A stretch of DNA of 64,000 nt from Sulfurospirillum halorespirans DSM 13726 (GCF_001723605.1 NZ_CP017111.1:124001-188000), one strand, 5' to 3'; counted from the stretch's first letter, positions 1 through 9,919 are shown. Notes: a model not told the origin generated them from the letters alone. Made by a program: numbers and translations.

Positions 1-722
1 CGAATGGAAATGATTTTATTATTTTTCATACCTTTGTTGAAGTGGATCGAAGCACACTCGCCCAACAGCTCTGCGATCGACAAAAAGGTGTGGGGGCTGA
101 TGGGTTGATTGTGTTGCTACCGCATGCAGAATATGACTTTAAATGGCAATTTTACAATAACGATGGAAGCATCGCTTCGATGTGTGGCAATGGTACGCGT
201 GCGTGTGCACATTATGCGTTTACGAACCAGCTTGCAAACGCTTCGATGCGCTTTTTAACAGGAGCGGGTGTCATCACTTCCGTGGTCGAGAATGATCTGG
301 TTGAAACAGAGTTGACAACACCTAAAGTGCTCAGTGAATCTTTTGAAGAAAATGGCTTAACGTGGCATTTTTGCGATACAGGAGTGCCTCATTTGGTGAC
401 ATTTGTTGAAGATATTGGCTGTTTTGACAAAGTTATTGCACGCCAAATGCGCTACAAATACAATGCCAATGTTAATTACGCGAGACTTGAAAAAAATGCT
501 TTACATGTAAGAACGTATGAGCGTGGGGTCGAAGATGAGACTTTGGCGTGTGGTACGGGAATGGCGGCATGTTTTTACAGTGCGTACCGTCAAAAACTCG
601 TAGGGACGAGCGCAACGATTTACCCTATCAGTGGTGATGAGTTAAGTTTGCGTATTGTGGATCAAAAACTTTTTTTCAAAGGTAGCGTTCAAAAAGTCTT
701 TGAAACGGTGTTGGACCTCTAA
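1..722 (+). CDS. dapF: Diaminopimelate epimerase, 5'-truncated by the window edge
   Basis: Interconverts LL- and meso-diaminopimelate in the cytoplasm for lysine and peptidoglycan synthesis. The reading frame is open from base 3 to the stop at 720-722, so the N-terminus lies outside the window; the visible protein begins in the conserved GNDF segment. Both catalytic cysteines are present: one in MCGNGTRA (codon 183-185) and one in ACGTGMAA (codon 549-551). A copy of the TTACATGTAA palindrome at 501-510 is read in frame as Leu-His-Val. The next gene starts 4 bp downstream, suggesting co-transcription. Family assignment is secure; the true start cannot be seen. Confidence 0.96.
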   Translation, partial: NGNDFIIFHTFVEVDRSTLAQQLCDRQKGVGADGLIVLLPHAEYDFKWQFYNNDGSIASMCGNGTRACAHYAFTNQLANASMRFLTGAGVITSVVENDLVETELTTPKVLSESFEENGLTWHFCDTGVPHLVTFVEDIGCFDKVIARQMRYKYNANVNYARLEKNALHVRTYERGVEDETLACGTGMAACFYSAYRQKLVGTSATIYPISGDELSLRIVDQKLFFKGSVQKVFETVLDL

Positions 723-726
723 TTTC

Positions 727-1446
727 GTGAAAGTATTTTCTACTTTTTTGATCGCCTCGTGTCTGCTTTTGCAAAGCGTACTTCATGCAGGAGGCTTATC
801 TTCAGAGTATTATCAGATTGAAGACAATGCTAAACAAAAAGAGGAATTTATTCGCCAGATGAAAATTCTTGTGGATAAAAGCAACGAAGAGATTCGTAAA
901 GATCGCGAGTTTATTACCAATTTTTTTGCCAAAGCAATGCCCGATGCGTTTCGGGGGCTTAATCAGCAAAATGTAGGTTATTTGATCTCATTACGCAATA
1001 AATATGGCATAGAATCGCTCTTTGACAGGGATGAATACTTCAAACGTATTGACGTTATTCCAACTTCATTAGCCCTCGCACAAGCCTCTCTTGAGAGTGG
1101 ATGGGGAAAGAGTCGTTTTGCCAGAGAAGCGAACAACCTTTTTGGTCACTGGACTTACTCTGGTGTTGGTTTGATGCCTCAAAATCGAATGATTGGTAAA
1201 ACGCATATGATTCGTATTTTTGGTTCGCTTCAAAAATCCGTTAACGCCTATATGCTCAATCTCAATACCAATGACGCGTACAGCCTTTTTCGTGAAAGAA
1301 GACTCATCGCACGTAACAGTGGGAAAGCATATACGGGAATGGATGCGGCTAAGACGATGGTCAATTATTCAGAACTAAAAGAAGAGTATAACAAAATGAT
1401 TAAGGAGATGATTGAGCAAAACAATCTCCTGATCTACGATAAATAG
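727..1446 (+). CDS. Bax-like secreted glucosaminidase-domain protein
   Basis: Predicted peptidoglycan N-acetylglucosaminidase of the Bax/FlgJ type (glucosaminidase, PF01832). I chose GTG at 727, just after dapF, because it puts a signal peptide at the N-terminus (hydrophobic residues about 4-16, cleavage after LHA); an in-frame ATG at 655 lies inside dapF and would add an unlikely charged leader. The catalytic glutamate sits in SLESGWGKSRFA (E123 of the 239-residue product), followed by ANNLFGHW typical of the family. The substrate is inferred from the family. It ends 3 bp before the convergent prfA, leaving no room for a separate terminator. Confidence 0.85.
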   Translation: MKVFSTFLIASCLLLQSVLHAGGLSSEYYQIEDNAKQKEEFIRQMKILVDKSNEEIRKDREFITNFFAKAMPDAFRGLNQQNVGYLISLRNKYGIESLFDRDEYFKRIDVIPTSLALAQASLESGWGKSRFAREANNLFGHWTYSGVGLMPQNRMIGKTHMIRIFGSLQKSVNAYMLNLNTNDAYSLFRERRLIARNSGKAYTGMDAAKTMVNYSELKEEYNKMIKEMIEQNNLLIYDK

Positions 1447-1449
1447 ACG

Positions 1450-2517
1450 TTAGAGATTTGCTTCTTTCATAAGCTCAGTTTGATAGTGTGTGATAATCGG
1501 GTCAATAATCTCATCGTACAAGCCACCTTCCATAATCGCATCCAAACGGTACAACGTTAGCCCTACTCTGTGGTCCGTAATGCGGTTTTGTGGATAGTTA
1601 TAGGTGCGAATTCTGGCACTTCTATCGCCTGAACCGACTTGAGTTTTTCGCGCTTCACTCTCTTTGGCATTGCGTTCTTGCATCTGCATGTCGTAAAGCT
1701 TTGCCTTAAGAACTTTCATTGCAGCATCTTTGTTTTTATGCTGAGATTTACCATCTTGATTGACAACAACAAGTCCTGTGGGTAAGTGAGTGATTCTTAC
1801 GGCACTATCGGTCGTATTAACCGATTGACCGCCATTTCCAGAAGATCTCATAACATCAATTTTGAGGTCTTTTTCCAATATCTCAATTTCAACATCATCC
1901 ACTTCGGGCATAACCGCAACCGTAACTGCTGAAGTATGCACCCTACCCTGAGATTCCGTTAATGGAACCCTTTGGACCCTGTGAACACCGCCTTCGTATT
2001 TGAGGCGTGAAAAAGCACCCTGCCCTTTAATAAGCGCGATAACCTCTTTATAGCCGTTAAGTACACCTTCACTTAAAGAGACCACTTCGACTTTCCAACC
2101 ACGATTTTCAGCGTAACGAAGATACGATTTGAAAAGATCTGCCGAAAAAATAGCAGCTTCATCGCCACCTGTTCCTGCGCGAATTTCCAAAAAGATATTG
2201 CGATCATCATTGGGATCGGTTGGGAGTAAAAGAAGTTTAATCTCTTCTTCAATCTCCTCTTTGCGAGGTTCAAGAATTCGAAGTTCATCTTTAGCAAGTT
2301 CACCGAGTTCTTCATCATCAAAAAGAAGTTTGTTCTCCTCAATTTGCTCTAGTGTTGAAAGGTATTCCAGTGTTTTATCTTTGATTTTCTCTAATCCTGA
2401 CTGCTCTTTGGAAAGTGCGGTCATTTTTTTAATATCAGTAGCGATATTAGGATCACTTAAAAGTGTAGAGAGCTCGTTGTAACGTTCAAGAAATGGGAGT
2501 AATTTATCTTTCAGCAT
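1450..2517 (-). CDS. prfA: Peptide chain release factor 1
   Basis: Class I release factor recognising UAA and UAG. The 355-residue protein has the PCRF domain followed by the peptidyl-tRNA hydrolysis motif GGQ in [12 protein letters not shown], and the family length is normal. It lies 36 bp downstream of rpsT on the same strand, so the two are probably one transcript. A serine-rich open frame on the opposite strand is only the shadow of this acidic protein. Confidence 0.97.
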   Translation of the reverse strand: MLKDKLLPFLERYNELSTLLSDPNIATDIKKMTALSKEQSGLEKIKDKTLEYLSTLEQIEENKLLFDDEELGELAKDELRILEPRKEEIEEEIKLLLLPTDPNDDRNIFLEIRAGTGGDEAAIFSADLFKSYLRYAENRGWKVEVVSLSEGVLNGYKEVIALIKGQGAFSRLKYEGGVHRVQRVPLTESQGRVHTSAVTVAVMPEVDDVEIEILEKDLKIDVMRSSGNGGQSVNTTDSAVRITHLPTGLVVVNQDGKSQHKNKDAAMKVLKAKLYDMQMQERNAKESEARKTQVGSGDRSARIRTYNYPQNRITDHRVGLTLYRLDAIMEGGLYDEIIDPIITHYQTELMKEANL

Positions 2518-2553
2518 GAGAGGAGACTAAAATAAAGAGGGAGTTGCCGCACG

Positions 2554-2829
2554 TTATGCAGCAACACTACCTAGCGTATTAACAAGTTGTGACAATCTGC
2601 TTACACGACGCGCAGCTGTATTTTTAGTTAAAATACCTTTGCCTGCATAAGAGTGAAAGTTTTTATTCACATTTTTCAACGCAACTTCAGCTGCCGCTTG
2701 ATCACCTGCCTCAACAGCTTCTCTTACAGCACGGGTTAGATTTTTGATTCTAGTTTTATAAAATCTATTTCTTTCAGTGCGTTTTTTTGTTTGTCTAATA
2801 CGCTTTTCTGCTGACTTGTGGTTTGCCAT
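2554..2829 (-). CDS. rpsT: 30S ribosomal protein S20
   Basis: Small basic ribosomal protein (91 residues) that binds 16S rRNA. The sequence starts [13 protein letters not shown] and continues with the lysine/arginine-rich three-helix bundle typical of S20. The rpsT-prfA order is common in Campylobacterota. The leader region 2830-2930 is A+T rich and probably carries its promoter, but I did not identify boxes with confidence. Confidence 0.97.
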   Translation of the reverse strand: MANHKSAEKRIRQTKKRTERNRFYKTRIKNLTRAVREAVEAGDQAAAEVALKNVNKNFHSYAGKGILTKNTAARRVSRLSQLVNTLGSVAA

Positions 2830-2930
2830 AGATAAGCCTTTCGTTTTTAAATTTAGGCGTAGATTATATAAAAATAAATATTAAATAGAACTTATTTTAA
2901 GGACATTTTAAAATAGAAAGAGCAATCTTT

Positions 2931-4655
2931 TCATCCATTTGAGAGGTTTTTCGCCGAAATAGGCTTTTTTCGCCAGAGTTTGTTTAAAAAACTCTTCTCT
3001 TCTCCATAATAAGCATAGTGAAATTCATAAAAATTATTGGCAATGTACTCTAAATGATCTTGTGCATTGGCATCACCTGCAAATAAGAAGAGGTCATTTC
3101 GCTCCAAAGAACTTTCCCAATCAGGCAGTATCTCAATCTCTTTATGTCGCACCCGCATAAGAGGAATGAGATTGTTATTAAAATTTCTATCTTTGAGCGA
3201 TCGTTTAAGCAATGAGAGCTTGAATGGCACTGTTTGAATGTTTTGAACGAGCATTGGCGCTTGCGCCTCATCAATTTTCAGGGTAAAAAGAAGCGGGTGC
3301 AAATTGATCTCTAAAAGTTTTTTGGTTAAGCTCATCACTTCATCTTCTGCTAAACGGTGAACATGTTTAATGAAAAGATCCAAAGTAGGATTTAAAATAG
3401 CATTCACCGTTTTGTTAATCAGCACTTTGGCGGGAATAAAGATCGTATCAATATTGGAGCTTTCAAAAATGGAGAAATCTTCGAGCTCATTTTCGCGCGC
3501 GATGGTAATGATATGAGGATTCAACTTTTTGGCGGTTGCTAAGATCGAAAGGTTATTGGTATCATCGTCCGTTCCTGCAATAATGGCTACACAGCTATCA
3601 ATGCCCAGTTGTTTGAGGATCTCTTTATCATCACCATCGCCAATCAGAATCTTAGGGTGGTCGTGAATAGCAGCATTAGGATAAGACATCTTTTGAGGAT
3701 CAATTTCGGCAAAAGCAATCTCAAAATTATTTTGCTTGAGGACTTCATAAATACTTTTCCCCATTCGCCCGTATCCACAAACAATGTATTTGCCATGCGG
3801 AAGGCTTAATAGAGGATCAAAAAGAGTGCCAAGACCATAAATCCAGCGCACCAGTCGTAGTCTATGCGGCGTATTGATTGCCATATTGATATGCTCTGCA
3901 ATAATCTCAAAAGGATTTTCAATGATTTGAACTCCCACATCCATCAGATTTTCTGTTTGATTTTTAGTGGTTGATTTGATTGCCATAAAAATAGTGGGGT
4001 TGAGAACTTTGGAGGTTAATGCGATGCGAAGATTGAGGGCATCGTTTTCAAAAAGACTCACAATCGCACGGCAATAGGGTGACTTGATTCCTGCACGCTC
4101 AAGCGCTTCTGGGTTGTACGCATCGGCATTGAGGCAAAAAACAGGCGGTGTAAAGTTTTCCAAAAGCAGATGATCTCTCTTTTGCTCCTCTTTTTCAATC
4201 ACAACCGAACGAAGACCATACTCATTGGCTTTCTTAATAATTTCACTTGTAATGCTGTTATAGCCTAAGATAATAATATATTTCTCTTTGAGATAAGCCA
4301 CTTTACGTGTAAATTTGGCTTTTTCAAACTCTTCTAAAAAAAGTTTATTTTGCAGGAGCGCAATGAGTGTTCCCACACTGTAAAACCATCCTGTTACGGT
4401 GAAGAAGATCGACATCGAGACCCAAATGCGTTGAGGATAGGTAAACACAAAAGGTGTCTCCCCAAAGCCAATGGTTGTAGCGGTGTAACTGATAAAATAA
4501 AACGCATCAAAAATAGTGAGATGATACACATTCCCCTCATTATCAACCCCATCAATCAGTAAAAGACCAATAATGGAGAGTGTGTATGTGAAAATTATCA
4601 CCAAAAAAGGGGTGCGCATCCGCTGTAAAATGAGCCATAGTGAGCTGTGTTTCAC
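2931..4655 (-). CDS. Potassium channel with two TrkA-N (RCK) domains
   Basis: Inner-membrane ion channel subunit, 574 residues, GTG start. Two N-terminal membrane helices flank a pore loop with the filter-like sequence TATTIGFGE (residues 58-66). Two cytosolic Rossmann NAD-binding domains follow, each beginning with a glycine motif (GYNSITSEI near residue 133, and CGYGRMGK near 293). The GFG filter instead of GYG is seen in some K+ channels. A TrkA-C-like tail may lie near the C-terminus. The gene follows the DUF6394-like gene by 9 bp, so the two are likely co-expressed. Ligand and conductance cannot be told from sequence. Confidence 0.9.
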   Translation of the reverse strand: MKHSSLWLILQRMRTPFLVIIFTYTLSIIGLLLIDGVDNEGNVYHLTIFDAFYFISYTATTIGFGETPFVFTYPQRIWVSMSIFFTVTGWFYSVGTLIALLQNKLFLEEFEKAKFTRKVAYLKEKYIIILGYNSITSEIIKKANEYGLRSVVIEKEEQKRDHLLLENFTPPVFCLNADAYNPEALERAGIKSPYCRAIVSLFENDALNLRIALTSKVLNPTIFMAIKSTTKNQTENLMDVGVQIIENPFEIIAEHINMAINTPHRLRLVRWIYGLGTLFDPLLSLPHGKYIVCGYGRMGKSIYEVLKQNNFEIAFAEIDPQKMSYPNAAIHDHPKILIGDGDDKEILKQLGIDSCVAIIAGTDDDTNNLSILATAKKLNPHIITIARENELEDFSIFESSNIDTIFIPAKVLINKTVNAILNPTLDLFIKHVHRLAEDEVMSLTKKLLEINLHPLLFTLKIDEAQAPMLVQNIQTVPFKLSLLKRSLKDRNFNNNLIPLMRVRHKEIEILPDWESSLERNDLFLFAGDANAQDHLEYIANNFYEFHYAYYGEEKSFLNKLWRKKPISAKNLSNG

Positions 4656-4664
4656 GTAGCTTCT

Positions 4665-5042
4665 CTAACGCTTGGATTTGAGCGTATCACCGATGTAGAG
4701 CAAAACGCTGGTAATATTGGCAAGCAGTGCGCCTCCACTGAGGCTGATAATCATAGAGGTCACTTCACGATCAATGCTGTAAGCATACGCTGCAACCGTC
4801 CAAATCGTTGCCGAAGCAATGAGTTGAATATCGGCGACTAAACTGGTGGCTAAGAGTACTGAGCCTAATTGCGTTTTATCACCAATTTTAAGTGTTGTAG
4901 CGATGATGTTTACAACCAATGCGGCAAAAAGTTCATATTTACTGTGTAATTCAAGATCGCCCAAATCGCCGTAAAAAAATCCAAAGTTGAGCGTCATGGC
5001 TAAAATAATAAAGAATCCAGAAATTACTTTGTCTAAATTCAT
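4665..5042 (-). CDS. Small four-helix membrane protein (DUF6394-like)
   Basis: Predicted inner-membrane protein of 125 residues with about four hydrophobic segments and no catalytic motif. It resembles the Campylobacterota family DUF6394, but I recognise it only from overall appearance. It is directly upstream of the K+ channel gene (9 bp gap) and may be an accessory subunit; that is inference from position. The start ATG (5040-5042) faces glmM across a 120-bp divergent promoter region carrying two copies of the TTACATGTAA palindrome. Confidence 0.75.
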   Translation of the reverse strand: MNLDKVISGFFIILAMTLNFGFFYGDLGDLELHSKYELFAALVVNIIATTLKIGDKTQLGSVLLATSLVADIQLIASATIWTVAAYAYSIDREVTSMIISLSGGALLANITSVLLYIGDTLKSKR

Positions 5043-5087
5043 TCATTTCTCCTCGTGGTGTTAGGGTGTAAAGTACTATTATACCCT

Positions 5088-5143
5088 TTACATGTAAAGA
5101 TTAAAAAAGTTTTGTTACAATTTGCGTATCATTTTACATGTAA
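5088..5143. repeat. Two copies of palindrome TTACATGTAA in a divergent promoter region
   Basis: Exact copies at 5088-5097 and 5134-5143, start-to-start distance 46 bp, both flanked as TTTACATGTAAA. They lie between the divergent starts of the DUF6394-like gene and glmM. Two copies about 4.4 helical turns apart could be bound on nearly the same face, but no function is shown. Confidence 0.9.
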
Positions 5144-5162
5144 AGAGAAAACAGGAAAAACA

Positions 5163-6503
5163 ATGAAACTTTTTGGAACCGATGGTGTACGAGGCAAAGC
5201 AGGTAAAAAACTGAGTGCTTTTATGGCAATGCGTTTGGCTATGGCAGCAGGGATCTATTTTCGTAAAAACTCCATTACCAATAAAATCTTAGTGGGAAAA
5301 GATACCAGACGCAGTGGTTATATGATAGAAAACGCGATTGTCTCAGGCTTAACAGCTGTGGGATACGATGTCAGACAAATTGGACCTATGCCAACACCTG
5401 CCATCGCATTTTTAACCGAAGACATGCGTTGTGACGCGGGTATTATGATCAGTGCATCGCACAATCCTTATTTTGATAATGGCATCAAATTTTTTGACTC
5501 TTTGGGCAATAAACTTGGAGAGGTGGAAGAAGCGGCGATTGAGAAGATCTATTTTGATGATGAGCTTATTGAAGCCAATCAAAAAATCGAATTTGACATC
5601 GGACGATCTAAACGAGTCGATGATGTGATTGGACGTTATATCGTTCAGATCAAAAATTCTTTTCCAAAAAATTTAACCCTTAAAGGTTTGCGCATTGTGC
5701 TTGATACCGCCAATGGCGCAGCGTATAAAGTCGCACCGACGATTTTCAATGAACTGGGTGCGGATGTGATTATGATCCACGATGATCCTAATGGAAGTAA
5801 TATCAATCTTAATTGCGGTGCTTTGCATCCTGAAGAGTTAGGCGAAGAGGTGAGACGCTTGCGAGCAGATGTGGGATTTGCCTTTGATGGTGATGCCGAT
5901 AGACTGGTTGTTGTGGATGAAAATGGAAATCCCATTCACGGCGATAAGCTTTTAGGAAAGATTGCAACCTTTTTGCAAAGCCAAAACCGACTGGCTAACA
6001 AAGGCGTGTGTGTTACGGTTATGAGTAACCAAGCGTTAGAAGATTATCTGAAAAAAGCAGGGATTAAAACGTACCGATGTGATGTGGGCGATAAAAATGT
6101 TCTAGAGACCTTGTACAGGGAAAAAATTAACTTCGGAGGCGAGCAAAGTGGGCATATCATTCTCTCCGATTTTGCCAAAACGGGGGATGCGTTAGTTGCC
6201 GCACTTTCTGTTATGCACTGTATGCTCACAGAAAAGAAAAAAGTGAGCCAACTGCTCAATCCTTTTGAGCTTTATCCGCAGTTACAACAAAATATTAAAA
6301 TTGACAATAAAATTCCTCTGAGCGAACTTAAAGGCTACACCTCTCTTGTCTCAGAATTGGAAAGTAAAAAAATCAGAGTGCTGATTCGCTACTCGGGAAC
6401 TGAAAATTTACTGCGCATTTTACTGGAAGGTCAAGATGAAAAAACGCTCGAAGAGCAGATGGAAAAAACCGTTAAATTTTTCAAAAGTGCCTTAAATGAA
6501 TAG
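5163..6503 (+). CDS. glmM: Phosphoglucosamine mutase
   Basis: Converts glucosamine-6-phosphate to glucosamine-1-phosphate for UDP-GlcNAc and peptidoglycan synthesis. The ATG at 5163 gives the standard [12 protein letters not shown]-terminus and 446 residues; the open frame extends upstream to 5055 but that part is the promoter region. The phosphoserine loop is ISASHNP (S99), the metal-binding loop is DGDADR, and the C-terminal phosphate-binding loop is RYSGTEN. It overlaps lspA by 8 bp, so translation is probably coupled. Confidence 0.97.
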   Translation: MKLFGTDGVRGKAGKKLSAFMAMRLAMAAGIYFRKNSITNKILVGKDTRRSGYMIENAIVSGLTAVGYDVRQIGPMPTPAIAFLTEDMRCDAGIMISASHNPYFDNGIKFFDSLGNKLGEVEEAAIEKIYFDDELIEANQKIEFDIGRSKRVDDVIGRYIVQIKNSFPKNLTLKGLRIVLDTANGAAYKVAPTIFNELGADVIMIHDDPNGSNINLNCGALHPEELGEEVRRLRADVGFAFDGDADRLVVVDENGNPIHGDKLLGKIATFLQSQNRLANKGVCVTVMSNQALEDYLKKAGIKTYRCDVGDKNVLETLYREKINFGGEQSGHIILSDFAKTGDALVAALSVMHCMLTEKKKVSQLLNPFELYPQLQQNIKIDNKIPLSELKGYTSLVSELESKKIRVLIRYSGTENLLRILLEGQDEKTLEEQMEKTVKFFKSALNE

Positions 6504-6945
6504 AGCATGGATTGTTGTTTTGGGAGTAGGGTGTTTCATTTTTTTCGCGGATCAATGGATAAAAATGTTTTTTTTAGAAGGCTTTCGCTGGCAGGGAGAG
6601 TTCTTTTCTTTAATTCTAACCTATAATAAAGGCGTTGCTTTCTCGATGTTTGCCTTTTTGGAAGAGTACCTTAAATACATACAGTTATTGTTAGTGGGTG
6701 GCTTGGGGATTTACCTGTTTTTTCATAAAGAGATACTTTGTATGTACGCGCTTCCTATTGGAATTATTGCAGGAGCTGCGCTTAGCAACATTTTTGATCG
6801 GTTTATTCATGGCGGAGTGGTTGATTATTTCTTTTGGCATTATGGCTTTGAATTTGCCGTTTTTAATTTTGCCGATGTCATGATCGACTTGGGAGTGGTT
6901 TTGATTTTATACCGTTCATGGAGAGTGCCTAAAAAGGTGTTTTAA
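6496..6945 (+). CDS. lspA: Signal peptidase II (prolipoprotein signal peptidase)
   Basis: Inner-membrane aspartic protease that removes signal peptides from lipid-modified prolipoproteins. It has four hydrophobic helices and the two catalytic aspartates in [16 protein letters not shown] (D101) and FNFADVMID (D127). Length 149 is slightly short but normal for the family. The start codon lies inside the end of glmM. Substrates in this window include several lipoproteins with lipobox cysteines. Confidence 0.96.
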   Translation: MNRAWIVVLGVGCFIFFADQWIKMFFLEGFRWQGEFFSLILTYNKGVAFSMFAFLEEYLKYIQLLLVGGLGIYLFFHKEILCMYALPIGIIAGAALSNIFDRFIHGGVVDYFFWHYGFEFAVFNFADVMIDLGVVLILYRSWRVPKKVF

Positions 6946-6947
6946 GC

Positions 6948-6957
6948 TTACATGTAA
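6948..6957. repeat. TTACATGTAA palindrome, intergenic
   Basis: Exact copy two bases after the lspA stop codon and about 20 bp upstream of the tRNA-Val promoter. It could mark the 3' end of the glmM-lspA transcript or sit upstream of the tRNA promoter. Confidence 0.9.
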
Positions 6958-6977
6958 AGATTTTTTCACAAAAAACG

Positions 6978-7005
6978 TTGCATTTTCGTTTTTTTTTGGT
7001 ATAAT
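6978..7005 (+). promoter_or_regulatory. Sigma-70-type promoter for tRNA-Val/thrS
   Basis: TTGCAT (6978-6983) is followed after 16 bases, mostly a T-rich run, by a perfect TATAAT (7000-7005). The tRNA begins 19 bases after the -10 box, a sensible distance. Inferred from sequence only. Confidence 0.75.
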
Positions 7006-7024
7006 CTCAGCTCTTAAATTGTGT

Positions 7025-7100
7025 GGCCGCGTAGCTCAGTTGGTAGAGCACTACCTCGACAAGGTAGTGGTCGGAGGTTCGAATCCTCTCGCGACCACCA
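7025..7100 (+). tRNA. tRNA-Val(GAC), with unusual positions
   Basis: A 76-base cloverleaf with encoded CCA. The D arm (GCTC/GAGC), the anticodon arm (CTACC/GGTAG) and the T arm (GGAGG/CCTCT with loop TTCGAAT) all fold. The anticodon loop reads TCGACAA, giving anticodon GAC. Two oddities are visible: base 33 is C instead of the near-universal T, and the acceptor stem has a C3-A70 mismatch (7027/7094). It stands alone between lspA and thrS. Valine identity follows from the anticodon; whether it is fully functional is uncertain. Confidence 0.88.
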
Positions 7101-7152
7101 TTTTTTTGTTCTCCCGTCTGTTTGGGAGTTCATACAAGTAAAAGGATTTATT

Positions 7153-8970
7153 ATGATGAATGATGTTATAGCCTATAAAGATGGCGCCCTTATCATCGAC
7201 ACCCAAACCGCTGCTGTTTCCTCAAAGACTTACGAAGACAAAATCTTATTTGACAACTCTAAAGAGGCTCTTGAAGTGATTCGTCACTCCTGTGCACACT
7301 TAATGGCTCAAGCCATCAAAGCGTTGTACAAAGATACACAATTTTTTGTTGGACCGGTCATTGAAGACGGTTTTTACTACGATTTTCGTGTGAATGAAAA
7401 GATCGGTGATGCTGATCTTAAAGAGATCGAGAAAAAGATGGCAGAACTTGCTAATGCCAAGTTACCCATTGAAAAAAGTTATACGACAAAAACGGCTGTT
7501 ATTAAACATTTTGAACACGATGATCTTAAGCAAGAAGTGTTGCTTCGCATCCCTGATGGTGAAGTTTCCATCTATAAGCAAGGTGATTTTGAAGATTTAT
7601 GCCGTGGCCCTCACGTTCCCAATACCAAATATCTTAGATTTTTTAAACTGATTAAAGTCGCAGGGGCTTACCTTGGCGGTGATGAAAAACGTGAGATGTT
7701 GACGCGTATCTACGGTATAGCGTTTGCAGATAAAGAGAGTCTCAAAGATTATGTCACCATGATTGAAGAGGCAAAAAAACGTGATCACCGTAAAATCGGT
7801 AATGAACTTAAGCTCTTTACCTTTGATGATGAAGTGGGTGCGGGTCTTCCTATTTGGTTGCCCAATGGTGGAAAATTAAGAAGTAAGCTAGAGCAACTTC
7901 TTTTTAAAGCACATCGTAAGCGTGGTTATTTGCCTGTACGTGGTCCTGAGATTTTAAAATCCGATGCTTGGAAAATTAGCGGACACTACCAAAATTACGG
8001 CGAAAATATGTATTTTACTGTGATTGACGAAACCGAATATGGCATTAAGCCGATGAACTGCTTAGGGCATATTAAAGTGTTCCAGAGCGAAGTGCGCAGT
8101 TACCGTGATTTACCCCTTAAGTTCTTTGAGTACGGGGTTGTTCATCGTCATGAAAAAAGTGGCGTACTCCATGGGTTATTTCGTGTACGCGAATTTACCC
8201 AAGATGATGCACATATTTTCTGTACACCTGATCAAATTAAAGAGAATGTTCTAGAAATTTTGAGTTTTGTCGATTCTATTATGAAAACATTTGGGTTTAA
8301 GTATGAGATGGAAATCTCAACACGCCCTGAAAAATCAATCGGCGATGAAAAATACTGGATAGCCGCAACCGAAGGGCTTAAACAAGCACTCGATGAAAAT
8401 GGAATCCATTATGGCATTGATGAGGGTGGTGGAGCGTTCTACGGCCCTAAAATTGACATTAAAATTACCGATGCGCTTAAACGTAAATGGCAATGTGGTA
8501 CCATTCAAGTTGACTTTAACTTGCCTGAGCGTTTTGATATTTCTTATGTGGATGCCAATAATGAACATGCGCGTCCTGTCATGTTACACCGCGCAATTTT
8601 AGGCTCATTTGAGCGTTTTATTGGTATTTTAATTGAGCATACATCAGGAGAATTTCCATTTTTCTTGGCGCCAACACAAGCGGTGATTATCCCTATTTCT
8701 GATGCACATTTGGATTATGCGAAAACATTAGCCAATGCGTTGATGGCTGAAGGAATTGACGTTGAGGTCTCTTCTAAAAATGAGAGTCTAAATAAACGTA
8801 TTCGTAACGCTGAAACCATGCGTGTACCGATGATTTTGGTGATTGGCGATGCGGAAGTTGAAGGACAGAGCGTTGCGGTGAGAGATAGACGCGAAAGAAT
8901 ACAGTATAATTTAACAAAAGAAGCATTAATATCAAATATGAAGGATAAACTTAGTGAGGTACACTTTTGA
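7153..8970 (+). CDS. thrS: Threonine-tRNA ligase
   Basis: Class II aminoacyl-tRNA synthetase, 605 residues from the ATG at 7153, preceded by AAAGGA. The open frame reads back through the tRNA gene, which is not coding. The N-terminal editing domain carries HSCAHL and CRGPH; the catalytic core has the zinc-site MNCLGH, motif 2 around [11 protein letters not shown], and a C-terminal anticodon-binding domain. It is shorter than E. coli ThrS because the N-terminal TGS region is reduced, as is usual in Campylobacterota. It overlaps infC by 4 bp. Confidence 0.97.
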   Translation: MMNDVIAYKDGALIIDTQTAAVSSKTYEDKILFDNSKEALEVIRHSCAHLMAQAIKALYKDTQFFVGPVIEDGFYYDFRVNEKIGDADLKEIEKKMAELANAKLPIEKSYTTKTAVIKHFEHDDLKQEVLLRIPDGEVSIYKQGDFEDLCRGPHVPNTKYLRFFKLIKVAGAYLGGDEKREMLTRIYGIAFADKESLKDYVTMIEEAKKRDHRKIGNELKLFTFDDEVGAGLPIWLPNGGKLRSKLEQLLFKAHRKRGYLPVRGPEILKSDAWKISGHYQNYGENMYFTVIDETEYGIKPMNCLGHIKVFQSEVRSYRDLPLKFFEYGVVHRHEKSGVLHGLFRVREFTQDDAHIFCTPDQIKENVLEILSFVDSIMKTFGFKYEMEISTRPEKSIGDEKYWIAATEGLKQALDENGIHYGIDEGGGAFYGPKIDIKITDALKRKWQCGTIQVDFNLPERFDISYVDANNEHARPVMLHRAILGSFERFIGILIEHTSGEFPFFLAPTQAVIIPISDAHLDYAKTLANALMAEGIDVEVSSKNESLNKRIRNAETMRVPMILVIGDAEVEGQSVAVRDRRERIQYNLTKEALISNMKDKLSEVHF

Positions 8971-9482
8971 GTAAAGACAAAGACGTTATGCTAAACGACG
9001 AAATCAGGGCAGCTGAGGTAAGATGTGTTGGCGATGATGGCACACAATATGGCATCATTACCAGAAATGAAGCTCTTGCGAAAGCAGACGAGCTAGGATT
9101 AGATCTCGTTTTAATTGCACCTGATGCAAAGCCACCGGTTTGTAAAATTATGAACTATGGTAAGTTTAAGTATCAACAAGAAAAGAAGTTAAAAGAAGCA
9201 CGCAAAAATCAGAAAATTATTGAGATCAAAGAGATCAAACTTTCTGTGAAAATTGCGGCGAATGATGTTAACTATAAAGTCAAACATGCTAGAGAGTTTT
9301 TGGAGGAGGGCAAACATGTGCGTTTTAGGGTTTTCCTAAAAGGTCGTGAGATGTCTAACCCAGAGATTGGTGAGCAGGTTTTAGAGAGTCTTTGGCCACT
9401 GATAGAAGATATTGCTGAGCGCGAGAAAACTCCAAAGCTTGAAGGACGTTATATTAATATGCTGGTGACTCCTAAAAAGTAA
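8967..9482 (+). CDS. infC: Translation initiation factor IF-3
   Basis: Binds the 30S subunit and enforces start-codon fidelity. The 171-residue protein has the N-terminal motif [10 protein letters not shown], the lysine-rich linker and the C-terminal domain ending in TPKK. The only plausible start is TTG at 8967, overlapping the thrS stop. A non-AUG start is a known hallmark of infC in other bacteria (AUU in E. coli), where it allows IF-3 to repress itself; the same logic is likely here but not proven. Confidence 0.96.
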   Translation: MSKDKDVMLNDEIRAAEVRCVGDDGTQYGIITRNEALAKADELGLDLVLIAPDAKPPVCKIMNYGKFKYQQEKKLKEARKNQKIIEIKEIKLSVKIAANDVNYKVKHAREFLEEGKHVRFRVFLKGREMSNPEIGEQVLESLWPLIEDIAEREKTPKLEGRYINMLVTPKK

Positions 9483-9514
9483 CTCCAGTTTATCGCAATC
9501 TTTCCACTCTTTTA

Positions 9515-9576
9515 ATCCCCTCTAAGGAAAATTAAGCTATTATAGCCGTTTTCTAACGCTAGAGGGGATATTTCCT
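9515..9576 (+). promoter_or_regulatory. Inverted repeat in infC-rpmI spacer, possible ribosomal-protein leader
   Basis: The 127-base spacer holds a perfect 10-bp inverted repeat, ATCCCCTCTA (9515-9524) and TAGAGGGGAT (9560-9569). Directly beside these lie AGGAAA (9525-9530) and TTTCCT (9571-9576), which can pair with each other only if the first stem opens, so two exclusive folds are possible. In E. coli and Firmicutes this operon is controlled by L20 binding to mRNA in this region; such a role here is inference. Confidence 0.45.
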
Positions 9577-9609
9577 CATTAGATTTTAGAATAATCACAA
9601 GGAGTAAGC

Positions 9610-9804
9610 ATGCCGAAAATGAAAACGGTACGCGGTGCAGCCAAGCGTTTTAGAGCAGGTAAGAACAGGATCAAAAGAGGCGCAGCCTTTAGAAGTCATA
9701 TTCTTACTAAAAAACCATCGAAAAGAATGCGTGGTTTGAAAGTTGCTAAAACAGTTGATGCACGCGATGAGAAGTCCGTTAAATTAATGCTTTGTAAAGC
9801 GTAA
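9610..9804 (+). CDS. rpmI: 50S ribosomal protein L35
   Basis: A 64-residue basic protein starting [14 protein letters not shown], characteristic of L35, preceded by AAGGAG. It sits in the conserved infC-rpmI-rplT order. The 115-base gap before rplT contains two small hairpins. Confidence 0.97.
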   Translation: MPKMKTVRGAAKRFRAGKNRIKRGAAFRSHILTKKPSKRMRGLKVAKTVDARDEKSVKLMLCKA

Positions 9805-9852
9805 TTTAAAAAGAGTTTTTGACAAGAGTCATTCACCCAACATGTAATGTTC

Positions 9853-9885
9853 CCCTCGTAATGAGGGTAAGTTCCCGAGACGGGA
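9853..9885 (+). promoter_or_regulatory. Two small hairpins in the rpmI-rplT spacer
   Basis: CCCTC/GAGGG (9853-9867, loop GTAAT) and TCCCG/CGGGA (9873-9885, loop AGA) lie just upstream of rplT. They may be part of an L20-responsive leader or an RNA-processing site. Stem-loops are visible; the role is inference. Confidence 0.4.
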
Positions 9886-9919
9886 CACCGACATTGATTT
9901 ATTTGGTCAAGGAGACACC

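Noticed and set aside
2129..2482. Serine-rich open frame opposite prfA
   Set aside because: It is the mirror of an acidic coding region, has no start context and no family resemblance.
7021..7152. Open frame running from the tRNA-Val gene into thrS
   Set aside because: The tRNA cloverleaf is clear and the ThrS family start is at 7153; the upstream peptide (PRSSVGRALP type) is the usual false translation of a tRNA.
9515..9576. Classical H-type pseudoknot in the infC-rpmI spacer
   Set aside because: The order of arms fits but connecting loops of 0 and 1 base cannot span a 10-bp stem; alternative folds are kept as the claim instead.
9836..9848. AACATGTAATGTT near rplT as another copy of the iterated palindrome
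   Set aside because: It shares only the central ACATGTAA part and lacks the TTA arm; not counted.
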